Shown one piece after another: positions 12,082 to 24,125 of a stretch of DNA of 64,000 nt (position 1 is its first letter; each line of letters starts with the position of its first letter). The notes under the pieces were generated by a model, which saw nothing but the letters and a program-made list of their open reading frames with translations, was not told the origin of the DNA and did no database searches. Origin of the DNA: Eublepharis macularius (Eukaryota; Chordata; Lepidosauria; Squamata; Eublepharidae); NCBI RefSeq assembly GCF_028583425.1, contig NC_072797.1, positions 121,799,501 to 121,863,500 of the forward strand, given 5' to 3'. The position numbers and the translations under genes were made by a program.

Positions 12082-12487
12082 CAGGGCTCATTTCGAGGGG
12101 GAATGCGCAGGAATGCAGTTCCGACAGTTCCCCAAAGAGGTCACATGTCATGTGGCCCCACCCACCTAACTCTCAGCCATTTTGGGCCCATTTCAGCCTG
12201 GATTGGGCTGAAATGGCCCGGATCAGGCCCCTGACAGGTGGTGGATCACTCTCCTACTCAGCAGCGGCCTGATCCTGACCATTTTGGGCCCAATTTTGGC
12301 CCTGAATGGCCAGGTTTGGGTCCAAAACAGCCAGGATAGGTGATGTCAGATGGTGTGGCATATGCAGATCAGATATGGTAATGACACACTTCCCGTGATG
12401 GCAAAGGGAATGGCATATGTTGATGAGTTATGCTAATGAGTTATGCTAAGGAGTTCCTCCAGCTTTTTTTCTACGAAAGGACCCCTG
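12082..12487 (+). mobile_element. hAT-like MITE, family 2, copy A
   Basis: Perfect 8-bp duplication GGGAAGGT (12074-12081 and 12488-12495). Starts CAGGGCTCATTTCGAGGGGG and ends TTTTTTCTACGAAAGGACCCCTG. The interior has TTTTGGGCCCA inverted words and ATGCTAATGAGTT tandem words. 406 bp, no coding capacity. Inverted relative to copies B and C. Confidence 0.93.
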
Positions 12488-12706
12488 GGGAAGGTTATCC
12501 ATGGAAGAGGAGATTATAAAGGGGTTCGGCAGCCCTTTGTGTGAGTGCTTTGGTGTGATTCAGGGGATGGAGAACGAAGGGTCTTGCTTTCACCTATCAA
12601 ACGTTGGGCACCCATCCCAGCAGGGGATGTCTCAGATGCCAATTGGCAACTCGCACCGCAGTAGGTAGACATTAGCAACTTTTGATTCTTTCTTTTATTT
12701 TACTTA

Positions 12707-12916
12707 GCTGCAAGCAACTCCTTATATACTGTATGCTTTCTATATTTTTATATTCTGTTCTCATTCAATAAAGACCTTTATGGGGTTAAGTTAGCAGTGC
12801 CAACGTGTCCTCATGCACCTTCTGCCTGAGCCATTGCTAGCGCTTTGTACACACTCAGAGGCTCCTCAGTTTCCCCAACAGCCGGGGAAAGGTCAAGGCT
12901 GTTTAGTTTGGGTGGT
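12707..12916 (+). repeat. 210-bp direct repeat, copy 1
   Basis: Same 210-bp unit as 14525-14734, in the same orientation, 1818 bp apart start to start. Flanking sequences on both sides differ. It contains CATTCAATAAAGACC, so it may be the R/U5 portion of an LTR, but this is inference. Confidence 0.9.
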
Positions 12917-13240
12917 GGAACACTACCGGAAGGAACCAGTGATTGAGAGAAAGGAGGGAACGCCCCTTCCAAACATGACACAGAGAGAGTGATTGGCCCA
13001 ATTGTTAGCAGTCAGACCCCTTCCACATACTAAAAGAACAGGTTATGGATATGAAATATCACAAAGTCCTTGCCTTAAGTCCCAGACACTGTCTGCCCCA
13101 GGCAGAGTGGATGCCAGCCAGCCTGCAGACTGAAAAGTTACCAAGACATGAGTCATGGGGGAATGGCTGACTGAATGGGGGAATGACTGACCTCAGGAAG
13201 AGCCCCCACACCTTGAAGAGACAGAGATATCACTAATAAT

Positions 13241-13550
13241 ATAAAAGTAAAGGTAGTCCTCTGTCCAAGCACCGAGTCATTACTGACCCAAGGGGGGACG
13301 TCGCATCATGTTTTCTTGGCAGACTTTTGTTACAGGGTGGTTTGTCATTGCCTTCCCCAGTCATCTACACTTCACCCCTAGGAAACTGGGTACTCATTTT
13401 ACTGACCTCGGAAGGATGGAAGGCTGAGTCAACTTTCAGTCGGTTTTCAGAACCCAGCTTCCGCCAGGATCGAACTCAGGTCATGAGCAGAGCTTGGGCT
13501 GCAGTACTGCAGCTTACCACTCTGCACCACAGGGCTCCTCATGATGATAT
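13241..13550 (-). mobile_element. tRNA-derived SINE, full length, reverse orientation
   Basis: The reverse complement matches 31123-31437: head GAGCCCTGTGGTGCAGAGTGG, body CCATCCTTCCGAGGTCAG and AGTACCCAGTTTCC, tail AATGACTCGGTGCTTGGAC and CTACCTTTACTTT. Confidence 0.85.
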
Positions 13551-13769
13551 ACATCATGCATAATAGGATCATAGGATTGGACTGCCCAGCTCGCACTCCT
13601 ACCTAAAAGTACATCATATTAAACATAGCAGGATTTGCTTATAAGGCACAGTGATCAGGCTGTTGTAAATTATTGCTGATCTTTAAATTACTTCAAATTA
13701 AATTACCTCAAAAGTATGGCCATCAAAATACACAGAACACATGACAGAGATCTGTCAAGTTAGAAGTTG

Positions 13770-14206
13770 GCAGGGCGTTATTCTCACACCCCTATGGAAC
13801 ATCGCACCTGCATTTGTGGATTATCTACAGTGGAGAACCGTTCCCACTATCTACTTTATTGTCCATTATATACTGTACCCAGAGCTAAATTTTTGGCCAG
13901 AATCCTATCAGTGACAAACACATACTCTCAGATCGAGAAGATTATGTTTTGTTATCTGACACTGATAATCATGTGTCCTATAGAGTCTCTCAGTTTGCAC
14001 TCACAGCCAAAAAGATAAGATCTAAGGTGGTACTGAATGAGGCTGTTTTGTGACTCCTGGGATAGTTTGGCATACTGTATTGTTTTAATTAATTTTAGTA
14101 ACCTATACAAACGGTGGTAATGGATTTAATTGTTTATTAGTCAATGTTTGGTGAATTGTGATGGCCTGTGGCTATAGACAATAAACTCTTTTCATTTGAA
14201 TTTAAA
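13770..14206 (+). mobile_element. 5'-truncated LINE, C-terminal ORF2 fragment and 3' UTR
   Basis: A perfect 13-bp duplication AAGTTAGAAGTTG flanks the insert (13757-13769 and 14207-14219). The reading frame at its start encodes HRTCICGLSTVENRSHYLL followed by YCPLYTVPRAKFL. This is the Cys-His-rich motif (CxC...E..H.L..CP.Y...R) found at the C terminus of several LINE ORF2 proteins. The frame runs to a stop at 14018, then a short 3' UTR ends AATTTAAAAA. The clade is undetermined. Confidence 0.82.
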
Positions 14207-14524
14207 AAGTTAGAAGTTGCCTCTAGGTTGTATTAATGGTGAACAGCTTTCAAACAGAGAGAACGAGGCTTCCTGAGGAGACTCGCAGCTTAACCCCATC
14301 AACGCCCTTCTGTGCTTCCCAGTTAACCTAATCAGGCTATTCAGCGAACCTGATAGCCTTCCTGTCCAATACTTACCACTTATTAAGCAATATTTTTACC
14401 TATAGTCCAGCCCAGATAGTTATATCACACCATTTGTCTACCTCAGGTAGAACTATTAACCATTAACTCTCTTAACTCTGCACAAGGTATTGTTTTAGAT
14501 GCAAGACATCAACCTTGCCCCAGG

Positions 14525-14734
14525 GCTGCAAGCAACTCCTTATATACTGTATGCTTTCTATATTTTTATATTCTGTTCTCATTCAATAAAGACCTTTATG
14601 GGGTTAAGTTAGCAGTGCCAACGTGTCCTCATGCACCGTCTGCCTGAGCCATTGCTAGCGCTTTGTACACACTCAGAGCCTCTTCAGTTTCCCCAACAGC
14701 CGGGGAAAGGTCAAGGCTGTTTAGTTTGGGTGGT
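14525..14734 (+). repeat. 210-bp direct repeat, copy 2
   Basis: From GCTGCAAGCAACTCCTTATA to TAGTTTGGGTGGT. Differs from 12707-12916 at about three positions by eye (CACCGTCTG for CACCTTCTG, GAGCCTCTTC for GAGGCTCCTC). Contains AATAAAGACC and ends upstream of an LTR-like block. Confidence 0.9.
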
Positions 14735-14739
14735 TACTC

Positions 14740-15113
14740 TATAACTGGGCTGTCCAGCCATGTGCTCAGTGTGTGTGTTCTGGGACCCATCTGAGCCCTC
14801 TCTTCTGCTTCTGTGAAATGCTAGTCATTTTGCTGCCTCCTTTCTTCAAGACTGGTAACTATAGCCCTCCCTGAAACTGTTTTCCCATTTCCTCACTGTT
14901 TTCTTAGCACTGTGTGTTTTCTGTATGCTTGCCTCTTATTCCTCTGTTAATAAAGAAACCTTTCCTGGTAGACATCTGCCTTTTCATTTGAGAGTTCTCT
15001 AAGGGAATAATCCTGGTGTGCATTGGTGAAGATCTCTAATTACCCCTTCTTGCTGTGTCTCCTTGAATGCTAATTCCCCCAACTCACAAGGAGACCCCCC
15101 CATTAGGGTAACA
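14740..15113 (+). repeat. LTR-like 3' end related to the solo LTR at 47300
   Basis: Ends GGAGACCCCCCCATTAGGGTAACA, preceded by AATGCTAATTCCCCCAACTC and ACAAGGAGA. The solo LTR at 47300-48250 ends with the same order (TGCTGCTAATTCTCCCTACTC, ACAAGGAGA and CAGTAACA). A polyadenylation signal (TTAATAAAGAAACC near 14948) lies about 165 bp before the end. I cannot find its 5' end or duplication. Confidence 0.5.
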
Positions 15114-16371
15114 CCAGGTCACCCAGCAAGATTCATGGTAATGTCAACATCTGAACCTGGGACTTCCAGATCGCAGTCCAGCACTCTAATTATTATACCC
15201 CATCAGCTCTCATTTAATCCAAAAGATCCTTGAAACTCAAGGGAATGTCATACTTGAGTGTCTTTCTCTCTGGCTTTTATTTTCCTACATGCCCTTTACT
15301 GTTCACTGAGATTAGGCTTTCAGATCAATTTTTCCTTAGAGCAAGACAACTGTTCTAGTCTGGGGTGAGGGGAGGCACTCCACTTGTGTCTTGCCGCTTT
15401 CTTCTTATGCCATTTTATGAGCTGCTGGATTTTCTCTAGAGTTTGCTCAGCTGTCAGGAGGCACATTTGCTCGTCTTCTCACTTACTCATGTGCCAAACA
15501 TCCTTTACCATGTTACGAACACAGAGAAATGAAAATCTCAGATTGGGCAACCATAAAGAATGTTCTTCCCATCACTTGTTTACCAGGATGAGTGAGTGTG
15601 GAAGAATGTTTTGGTCTTATGTTTTATTAGGCAAGCACAAATGACTTGGGAATTTTCTAAATTCCCTTCCCAGAAGCTGACCCTGCTTTGGAAAGCAGGT
15701 CATGTTGTTGAGCCAGGATGGGCATCACAGGAGAAGGACCAGCCAAGGGACCACTTCTTCATTTGATGAAGAACCATCTAACACAGTAACAAAAGTGCAG
15801 ATTCCAAAGCTACTCTTTGATCTTTCACCCAGCAAGCCCTTTGAAGAAATAAACAATCTTATAGACTGGATCAAAATAGAATAGTCAAGTGTAGCAGGAC
15901 CTTCAGCAAATGGTCTCTCAAATGTCAGGATTAAAAACCAGTTGACTGCAAACATCACACAAAAGAATTCTTCTCCTCTTGCCTCTTTTATTTTCCATAA
16001 TATGACCATCACTCAGAATGGAGGGACATATTGGTAAATTTGGTTACAGAAAATGCATGGAGCAATTTCTCGGTCAGCCTGTCCTTCTTCCATGCATGCC
16101 TTGTCTCTACAAGACGTATGGATATACATGACAAACAGAGCATCATTCCAAACATACACACACCAAACGCATGCTGTATGCAGCCCCACATGTTTAATGT
16201 ATCCACATTAATGAATTAGTTGCTTCCACAATGATGTTTTACTCCAATTTGGCATCCAAACTGAAGCAGGATTTTTTTAGAGCAGTAGTCACCCTAGTTG
16301 ACTACCCTGTGGGTTTCCTCCTGTTTTCTTCTTATCTTTCCCAAACCTGCCTTGATATCTTCTTTTTAGCA
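15114..16371. other. Intergenic, no gene recognised
   Basis: Open frames up to 95 codons overlap on both strands and show no known protein. No RNA gene or named repeat. Confidence 0.45.
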
Positions 16372-16512
16372 TGTTTTTGCATGTTTTTGCATGTTATGTG
16401 TTTGCATGTTATGTGGATGGAAAGATGCTAATTTTGAGAAAGTCCTGACCCCATAGGCACCATTTTCCTTACTTCAGCCCTCTTAGCTGCTATAACACAC
16501 ACACACACACCC
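16372..16512 (+). repeat. GCATGTTTTT short tandem and (AC)n
   Basis: GCATGTTTTT and GCATGTTATGTG units recur four times between 16372 and 16412. A short (AC)n run is at 16495-16511. Confidence 0.75.
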
Positions 16513-16736
16513 ATATGGCACCAGAGAGATCTGGGGGACTTCTTTAAAAGTTGGCAGTCGCTAGATGGCTACGGTGTTGGAACATTATGACGATCTATTT
16601 CTGTAGAGGAAAGTGCATTGAAAATGACCGTCTGGATGCTCCAGCTTTCCCCCAACTTCTCTTGTCATCTGCTGCTGCTACTTTCCCATCTGCTGTTTGG
16701 CACATTTTTATTTGAGCAAACCAGTATATGTATTGG

Positions 16737-16925
16737 TTGTACTGTTAGACTAAGATCTAGGAGACCAAGGTTTGAATCTCGCCGTGGAAGTTTGCTGGGC
16801 TAGTCGTGCACTTTCAGCCTAATCTTCCTAACCTAAAGATAAAATGGAGGAGGGGAGAATGATGTAATCTGCTTTGGGATCACATTGGGAATAAGACCGG
16901 TTATAAATGAAGTAAATTAAATAAA
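16737..16925 (+). mobile_element. tRNA-derived SINE (older Sauria-like), 5' part degraded
   Basis: AGACTAAGATCTAGGAGACC, GGTTTGAATCTCGCC (B-box-like), GTTTGCTGGGCTAGTCGTGC and GTAATCTGCTTTGGG, with a tail of AAATTAAATAAAA. Same body as 8445-8655 and 56048-56280. Confidence 0.8.
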
Positions 16926-18510
16926 ACATTAACAATTCACCGTCAGTGATTTATTGCCTTGTCCTTTATTGCTGCCCAACTTAGTGACTGTTAACGACAA
17001 AGGTAAAATGTCTGGATCTGAATCCATTTGTAAATGCACATTCTTTTACACTGCCTCATGGGAATTGTAGTTTTTCCAGCACCACCCTCCCCATGACGAC
17101 GGCTAGATTCTTGACAGAAGAACTTGATTGACTCATGAAAGTACTGTTTCAAAACTGTGTGGTTTGTTTTTCCAGTGTATTCTTACTTCATCACGCTTGC
17201 ATGACCAATGTTCATTTATAGAAAAGGCAGATAAACTGTTCAGGTCAACCATGATTCATGAATGCACATTTCTACATGGCTCATAGAAGCTGTACTTATT
17301 TTTTTAAAATCCTTCCCCATCTGGGGGAAAGGATATGTTAGCAATTTTCTGGACCCCAGTTTTCTGGCATAGCTCTGTTCCTCTAACAAATCAATTGGCT
17401 GACAAACAGGAAATGAGATAGGAAGGGAAAGCTGGCACCTTAGGACTTCTGCCTGTCATTCAGCAGTTAAAGGTACAGAGCCTCAGCCAGAAAAAAAAAA
17501 ACCTGTTGATTTCACTGGGCTCTTCCCCTTGTCTTTAGAATTCTCTTTGAAGAACCTACAGTACTAAGCTAAAGACAGGGCTATGGTGAAATTGGAGAGA
17601 TAGCAATGCATGGTTATAAGGTGAGCAGGATGGGGACCCCATCCTGGCCCCCATGATTTCTCTGTTTCTAATTAAGCTCCAAAATTAGGTGATGCCTTCA
17701 GGCAGTGTTTCTAGTCAGAACTAGGACAGAGAGAAGGACAGGGTTCTCTTCCAATAGGAATCAACTGAGCAGCTTAGCACTGGGAACAGAGCACCTATCC
17801 ATGCAAGGGGTGTGAGATTATAACACAACTGATAAAACCCTGAAGCAAGCTAGGGAAGAGGAGTTCCTTGTAAGATAGGCCCATGTCAGGCTGACATGGC
17901 TCAGGAGCTGTGAAGAACTGTATGCCATTACCGCTCAGTCAAAATATGTTCGCTTACTCTGTTATCTCTGTTTTGCATTCTTCTGCATCTGAAATCTTTC
18001 CCTGCCCCCCCTTCTTATGCAAACAGTTATATGGGGCTTCTTTCTTCCTCTGTTTTCCAGATAAAGGCAGCAATCAGCTGATTTACTCAGAAGTAACTCT
18101 CGTTATTCAGTAGGGCTTACTCCCCAGAAAGTGATTTTACAATCATAGCCAAAGTTAATCTTTTTGTTTAAGAGGGGGTGTGACACCCCAGACCACCCAC
18201 ATGCAAAAAGACTGGGTTATATGTATGCCAGCAGCTCTCAACTGAATGAGGTCACATGATTAGCTGGACGAGGGATGCATTCATGACAGAGAGAGAAAGG
18301 CAGAGGTGGGTATGTCAGATTTTTAAGTGACAGGTCTAGTTCACCACATGCTCTGGCCTACCTCCCCACACCTTTCCCCCCTGCTTGTCTCTGTAGTCTG
18401 GAGATCAGTTGTAATTTGGGGGGAACTATAGGCCCCATCTTGAAACTGGTGGTGACCCTACATAAGGCCTGTGTGTCCCATGTCTTGACCAGTATTACAT
18501 TCTTTTAACA
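16926..18510. other. Intergenic, no gene recognised
   Basis: A short piece near 18398-18460 (GTCTGGAGATCAGTTGTAAT) belongs to the CTGGAGACCTCC repeat family. No coding signal. Confidence 0.45.
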
Positions 18511-18570
18511 TTTATTTATTTGAGTAGTTCTATCCAACTTTTTTCTCTATTGAGACTCCAAGTGGCTTTT

Positions 18571-20276
18571 AAAGAAACACAAAAAAGTAGGAGAAAAATA
18601 ATTTAGACACAAAAACAGGAACAACAAATATACAGTCCCACTCTAATTCCTGGGCTGGCCTGCACCATGGGCTAAGAGCCAAAGGAGAAGATCCCTTTGA
18701 CTCTTCACCTTTGGCTCATACCTGAAGGGCCTCATGTCTGGCCTTGCTTACACTTAAGTGTCTGCACCTGGAGGGAAACGGAACTTCAGACCAAACCTTA
18801 TTCAGCTAGCTGACATATTGTCGTGATTACCTCCCCTTTATTGGTTGCATCGTACCACATGACTTGGTCAACTTTACTGACAGCAGTGGCAAGTGGCAGA
18901 AATATTAGTAGGGGTAGGAGGGAACTCCTGGGGCAATAGACACGGTTTCTATTTAGGTGATGCCAGTTCCTCCTCTGCCGCATATCTAGGACTTTTCAGA
19001 TACATGAAGAAGTATGTCAAATTATCAAACAGTTTTTTGCCAAAATGGGAGAAACAGCAAAAAATTCCGTCCCCTTGAATGGGTCTTTCTCAGGTCAGAA
19101 ATTAAAATCATGTGACAAATTGATCTCAACGCTAATTAAAATCATATATGGAAAATCACACCTATGGAAAGTCACACCTATGACTTGCCCCACATGTGTT
19201 TTGAGCAGTTACCTTACACATTCAAATCAGACCTGAAAAGAGAGAGAGAGAAAAATTGCTGTAATAAATGTAAATAGGGGCTGTCCTTCTCTAGAGCTGA
19301 ACTCAAGCATTACAGTATTTTGCAGTGGTATGTGGTTCCTCTTTCCCCCACTGGTTTTAAAACAGATATCTCTTAAGCCCATTTGAACATTCCAGCGTGA
19401 ATTCCTCAGTCTCTCTGCTTTGCTATTTTACACGATCCATTTTACACATAAGCTCAAGGTTTATAAATAGGGATCAGAGATGTTGTGATACAGGAAAATT
19501 CCTTGGAAGTTCAAATTTAAACCATGAAGTGTTGGTATCTTGGGAATATCTTCTATTTTAATGTTCCCAGGCATTCTTAATTTAAACTAATAAAATGACA
19601 ACCAGGGTAGGAGGGAATACAATCATTGAACATCCTAGACAGGTTCATGGAGGGTTCTTTCAATGGATCTTAATCAAGATGACTAATTAAAATGTCTCTC
19701 CAGATACCAACAGATGACAGGCAGAAACACGGGGAGATTATTACTTTCTCTCCCTGCTTGTAGGCTTCTCGGAGATATCTGGTTGGCCTCTGTGAGACTA
19801 GCTGGACTTTTGGTTTGATTCAACAGGACTATTCTTACTGTTATTATCATAATTTTGATTCTACTGTCCTGCTAAACACCATAAAAGAGAAAGCAAGGAA
19901 AATATAGGGAGTTCAAGGAATCTGTAGGCTGATACATATACTCCCAGTATGGCAGGACAGGCACACTGCAGTGCTATGGGTAAGTCTCAGGTGATGCTAT
20001 TTACTTGTTTTTCACTATGTGACATTTTGCCCCCTTTCTGAGACTTATATTATACTCGCTTCCTGCCTTTCTTAGTGTTTCCTTAGGTATTTACTGCCAC
20101 CAAAGGCTGCTGCCTTAGTTCTCTCTCAATATGACCTGCAGTATCAGAAAGCTTTGTTATATTTGGTAGATTGGCAATCTATTTGGTAGATTGACAGTCA
20201 GTGCATGGAGGGGTAAATGGAGATGCTTTATTCAAGACGAAACAGATATTTTGCTTAAACAGAGAAGAGTTTGTTT
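18571..20276. other. Intergenic, no gene recognised
   Basis: A reversed retroelement tail precedes it at 18511-18570. At 20157-20200 ATTTGGTAGATTG is duplicated. Nothing else recognised. Confidence 0.45.
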
Positions 20277-20365
20277 ATAAGTTCATATGCGTATTGGTTT
20301 CAGAGTAGTTCATAAGCATATTGGTTTCAGAGTAGTTCATAAGTGCAATGGGTTCAAGATAGGTA
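20277..20365 (+). repeat. Short tandem repeat, about 31-bp unit, three copies
   Basis: The unit AGTTCATAAGCATATTGG followed by TTTCAGAGT appears twice exactly and once with changes (AGTTCATATGCGTATTGG). A fourth, weaker unit follows at 20336. Confidence 0.85.
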
Positions 20366-20976
20366 CAGATCTTTTACCATACAGACTCAGTCACAAAGCC
20401 TTATTCTTCCCCAGTTGCCACTTAGGCTAATAATATCCACAAAGGAAAGAACACACAGATTTCCCTTAGATTGTAGCACTTTACTTTTTCTCCTTGTTTC
20501 ATCAGAGCAGCTCTCCACAACACTTGAACAATGCTTTGAACACTTTCCTTCAAAATAACTCTCACTAAACTGCAGTTCACTCCGCCTGCCACAGCTACCA
20601 TCCAATTGCAGTTTGCTTCACTCACCCATCCAGGCCCCCTCCTTGCTTTAGAGGCCTGCTTTTTTTAAACTGCAGTAAATATGCATTCAAAATCTCACAT
20701 TAATTAGCTGAAATAAAACACACAAAAATATTTACATGACAAATCATTACACATTAATTTATAACCATACTGTTCTACTTCACTTAGGTTGATGTCATAT
20801 GCTTGTCTGGGCAATGTAGCAGTCTCTTCTCTGTGGCTATATTTCACCAACTCTGATTATATTTGAGTAACAGGATTGTATAGTATGGGTGGATCTCACA
20901 TTATAGAGGTGTTAGACAGGAACTCTGCCCTGAAATGGAGTCCACTGTGGAGGTGATCAGAACTCCACAAGAACTC

Positions 20977-21480
20977 AACCTCTTACTTACAGCAGGATTT
21001 TTTTGAACTCAAGGTGCCAGCAGGAGGGGAAGAAAGAGATGGGACACCAACATACCTTAAAGCAACTATAGCTTTTATTGAATACATAAAACAAATAGAA
21101 TTTCAGCAAGCTTGCATTATATTTACCTAAAACAAGGCTTGGCCAAGTTGATGAGAGGTTACCAACCAGTCCGGAGAAATCTAGCAAAGGAGATTTCTGT
21201 CTCAACCTCGTTGGGGTTGCCTTTTATACCCTCATTCCCTCTTATTTGGGGCAGTTGCCAAGGCAGCCATGCCTATGTGGGCCTTCCTCATTGGACATTG
21301 ACATTGAAGCATTTTCCCAGCATGCTTGGATATTTTTACCAACACAGTTTCTCAAAACCTGTCATGGGTCACTCTGAGTTTCCCAGAAACTATCTAACTT
21401 AGGTAACTTCCCCTTCTGACTTTTGATATTTTTCTATGATCTTTATGCTCCTTGACACCTCTTAAGGACATCAACTCTTG
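20977..21480 (-). repeat. LTR-like block, antisense
   Basis: On the minus strand a TATA-type word (GGGTATAAAAGGC, near 21233) is followed about 155 bp later by a polyadenylation signal (AATAAAAGC, near 21075). This spacing suits a retroviral-type LTR. I could not define TG...CA ends or a target duplication. Confidence 0.35.
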
Positions 21481-21613
21481 GGTGGATTTCCCACCTACCA
21501 GATCAGTTTTCCTTAGCTCTGTGGTTCAACTGTGTTCCTGTATCCATGGTTGTGCTTAGTTCCAAACACTTTCCTCTTAAAAGCGAGTACAATTATTTAT
21601 TAGAGAGATAAAT

Positions 21614-21905
21614 CAAGATGGGTAGCTATGTTAGTCTGTCTGTAGTAGTAGAAAAGCGCAAGAGTCCAGTAGCACCTATAGGACTAACAAAATTTGTGTT
21701 AGGGTATGAATTTTCATGAGCCACAGCTCACTTCTTCAGATATCTGAAGAAATGGCTCACAGAAGTGAGCTGTGAGACTCATGGAAATTAAGTAGGAAAG
21801 TGTACGGTATCTGCAAAAGAGAGCTGCGGCTCACGAAAGCTCATACCATACCACAAATTTTGTTAGTCTTATAGGTGCTGCTGGACTCTTGCTCTTATCT
21901 ACTGT
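21614..21905. repeat. Head-to-head pair of GTTAGTCTTATAGGTGCTGC repeats
   Basis: The left part reads in reverse (AAGAGTCCAGTAGCACCTAT, AACAAAATTTGTGTTAGGG, GAGCCACAGCTCACTTCTTC). The right part reads forward (GGCTCACGAAAGCTCATACC, CAAATTTTGTTAGTCTTATAG and GTGCTGCTGGACTCTTGC). Forward relatives are at 3037-3204 and 3326-3424. Confidence 0.75.
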
Positions 21906-22428
21906 TCTTATAGAGAGAAGGAGAGAGATCCTCTATTCTCCTTGGCTCAATTCAATTCACCCAGTAAACAAGCTATTTTTTATTTCAACTAGGATACAGG
22001 AAATCTGTGGTTGACCAGCTGGTTTCCACTGCAATTGAAATCAAGATTGTGGTTTGTTGAAAAGTAGGAGTGGAACTTACTCTAAACAAAGGTCAAGCTG
22101 GAATAGGGAAATCTGGATGCTGGCCTCTGGCTTATCAGAGAGTGGGGACACCCAGGGGACCACATCCAGACCTATCAGAGGAACCACACATGCATTTCAT
22201 GGGAGGAACCACACATGTGCATCATGGGAGGCGAATCTTTTGCCAGGGCTGAGCACAACCGTCTGGTGCATTAATGTACATTCATGGAGATGCTAAATTT
22301 AACACACAAGAGAAAACTTGTGTTTAATAAACTCACAGACAGCAGCACCCTAAGTGTGTGGCACACAGCATCTATTCCACAAGATGAGATGAAGAAATAA
22401 GACTTAATTGCAACAATTCAGAATATTT

Positions 22429-22490
22429 ATTTATGTTTTTTATAGTCTGCCTTTCTCATTGAGACTCAAGGTGGATTACAAAGCAATCTC
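22429..22490 (-). repeat. Retroelement 3' tail fragment
   Basis: TATTTATTTATGTTTTTTAT, then AGTCTGCCTTTCTCATTGAG and ACTCAAGGTGGATTACA. Reversed, this is the conserved tail seen also near 11312-11370 and 18511-18560. Confidence 0.6.
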
Positions 22491-22839
22491 TTTTTTAAAA
22501 TTTGAAACAACAAAACTATGTTTTGAATGTAAGATTCTAGACAACTAATGCAAACTTTCATTAATTTTAACCATCTAAAATTAATTTCTAACATTTTTGT
22601 ACCTCGGAGTATTTTTTTCTGTTCCACAAATCTCTCTCTCTGAGGAGAGAGAAATATTCTCCAAATTGTCAGGAAGGGTCTTTGGGTTGTCACAAAGGGC
22701 TGTAACTCTCCAGAGCACTTAACAATGTTTCCTTGGATAATAAACTCACAGAATAGAAAAACTACCCTGATGCAAATGTCATCGATTTCTGCAGGGTTTT
22801 TTTTAACCCCAGGTTATTTTTTGTTAAAAAGAGCAAATT

Positions 22840-22992
22840 ATTGTCGAAGGCCTTCACGGCCAGAGAACAATGGTTGTTGTGGATTTTCCGGGCTGTATTG
22901 CCGCGGTCTTGGCATTGTAGTTCCTGACGTTTCGCCAGCAGCTGTGACTGGCATCTTCAGAGGTGTAGCACCAAAAGACAGAGATCTCTCAG
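22840..22992 (+). repeat. TCGAAGGCCTTCACGGCC interspersed repeat
   Basis: Contains TTGTCGAAGGCCTTCACGGC, TGGATTTTCCGGGCTGTATT, TTCCTGACGTTTCGCCAGC and GGCATCTTCAGAGGTGTAGC. It matches one arm of the palindrome at 28423-28700. Confidence 0.8.
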
Positions 22993-23395
22993 TGTCACAA
23001 TGTGGAAAAGAAGTTGGCAGGTAATTTATATCTACTCAGGAAGGTGGGATTGGGCTGAGTCATCCTGTAAGAGTTTCCCAGGGTGAGGAATGCTAATGGC
23101 AAATTGTTTGTGGCAACTGGCTATACTTTGGAAATATGTTTAGAGTTGACCATGTCCTAAGAAGAAAAGGTTCTAGACCCACCTTTGCCTGCATGATGAC
23201 AAAAAAAGTACAACTGAATAGCTAATTCACCCCAAGGGTAGTTTTAAACTGCTTAACACCTTGACTTCAGTCACATCACATGGATCTTGCCCTTTTCTTT
23301 GTATTACATGAATATTATTTGCTACTTGGATGTTTGGACCCTTGCCTTGAGAACATGTCCGTTGTTGAACCTGTTATCACCTGCTTTCTTTCTTT

Positions 23396-23715
23396 ATATA
23401 TTTAACACTACTGTTCCCTCTGGGGACTCAAAGTGGTTTAAGAAATAAAGTTGTTCCACAAAATACAATCTAAACAAGGAGATACAATGCAACAGGCTGC
23501 ATAGTTGGGGTTGGGAGATGTTACATTCAGGTTAATAAATTTATAATATATAATTTATAATTGTATTTTAATTGTGTAAATGAGATGTTTTTAGAATCGT
23601 TAATTATAATAATTGTTTTATAGATTTTAACCTTTATGTATCTTGTAATCCGCCCCGAGCCTGCTGGAAATGTGGGGAGGGTGGAATAAAAATCGAAAAT
23701 AAATAAATAAAATAA
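23396..23715. repeat. Retroelement 3' tails, both orientations
   Basis: 23396-23440 (ACTGTTCCCTCTGGGGACTC) reads as a reversed tail. 23636-23715 (CTTGTAATCCGCCCCGAGCC, GGGGAGGGTGGAATAAAAAT, then AAATAAATAAAATAAAA) is a forward tail. They may bound one AT-rich element. Confidence 0.5.
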
Positions 23716-23814
23716 AAATTAATGAGGATTACTTAGTTCTGTAGCCTCTGGGAATCATAGTTAGTCAAAAGGGTTAATTCTGAGTACAATTTGGATAATG
23801 TGGTAAAGTCATAG

Positions 23815-24125
23815 TTAACTTATGGTGAACCCTGCTGGGGTTTTCAAGGCAAGTGACTAACACAGATGGCTTGTCATTGCTTAGTTGACAATGTCCTAAG
23901 AGGAAATGTGTAATGTGTTTTTAAGCTTTGTTGTGAACTACCCTGAGCCCACTGGTGTGGGGAGGGCAGACTATAAATTGAATAAATTAAATTAAATTAG
24001 CTCTGCATAGTGACCATGGTCTTTCTCAGAGGTCTCCCATCCAATTACTAACCAAGGCCAACCCTGCTTAGAATCTGAGATGTGACAAGGTCAAACTTGC
24101 CAGAGCTATCCAGATCAGGATATGG
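23815..24125 (-). mobile_element. 5S rRNA-derived SINE interrupted by another retroelement tail
   Basis: The reverse strand of 24002-24125 gives the 5S-like head (CTGGATAGCTCTGGCAAG, ATTCTAAGCAGGGTTGG and AGTAATTGGATGGGAGACC). The reverse of 23815-23884 gives its body (GCAATGACAAGCCATCTG, GAAAACCCCAGCAGGG). Between them, 23885-24001 contains TTTGTTGTGAACTACCCTGA and an ATAAATTGAATAAATTAAAT tail in the forward sense, an apparent nested insertion. Confidence 0.75.

Noticed and set aside
20277..20365. A CRISPR-like array
   Set aside because: Units are contiguous with no unique spacers, and the context is vertebrate; it is a short tandem repeat.
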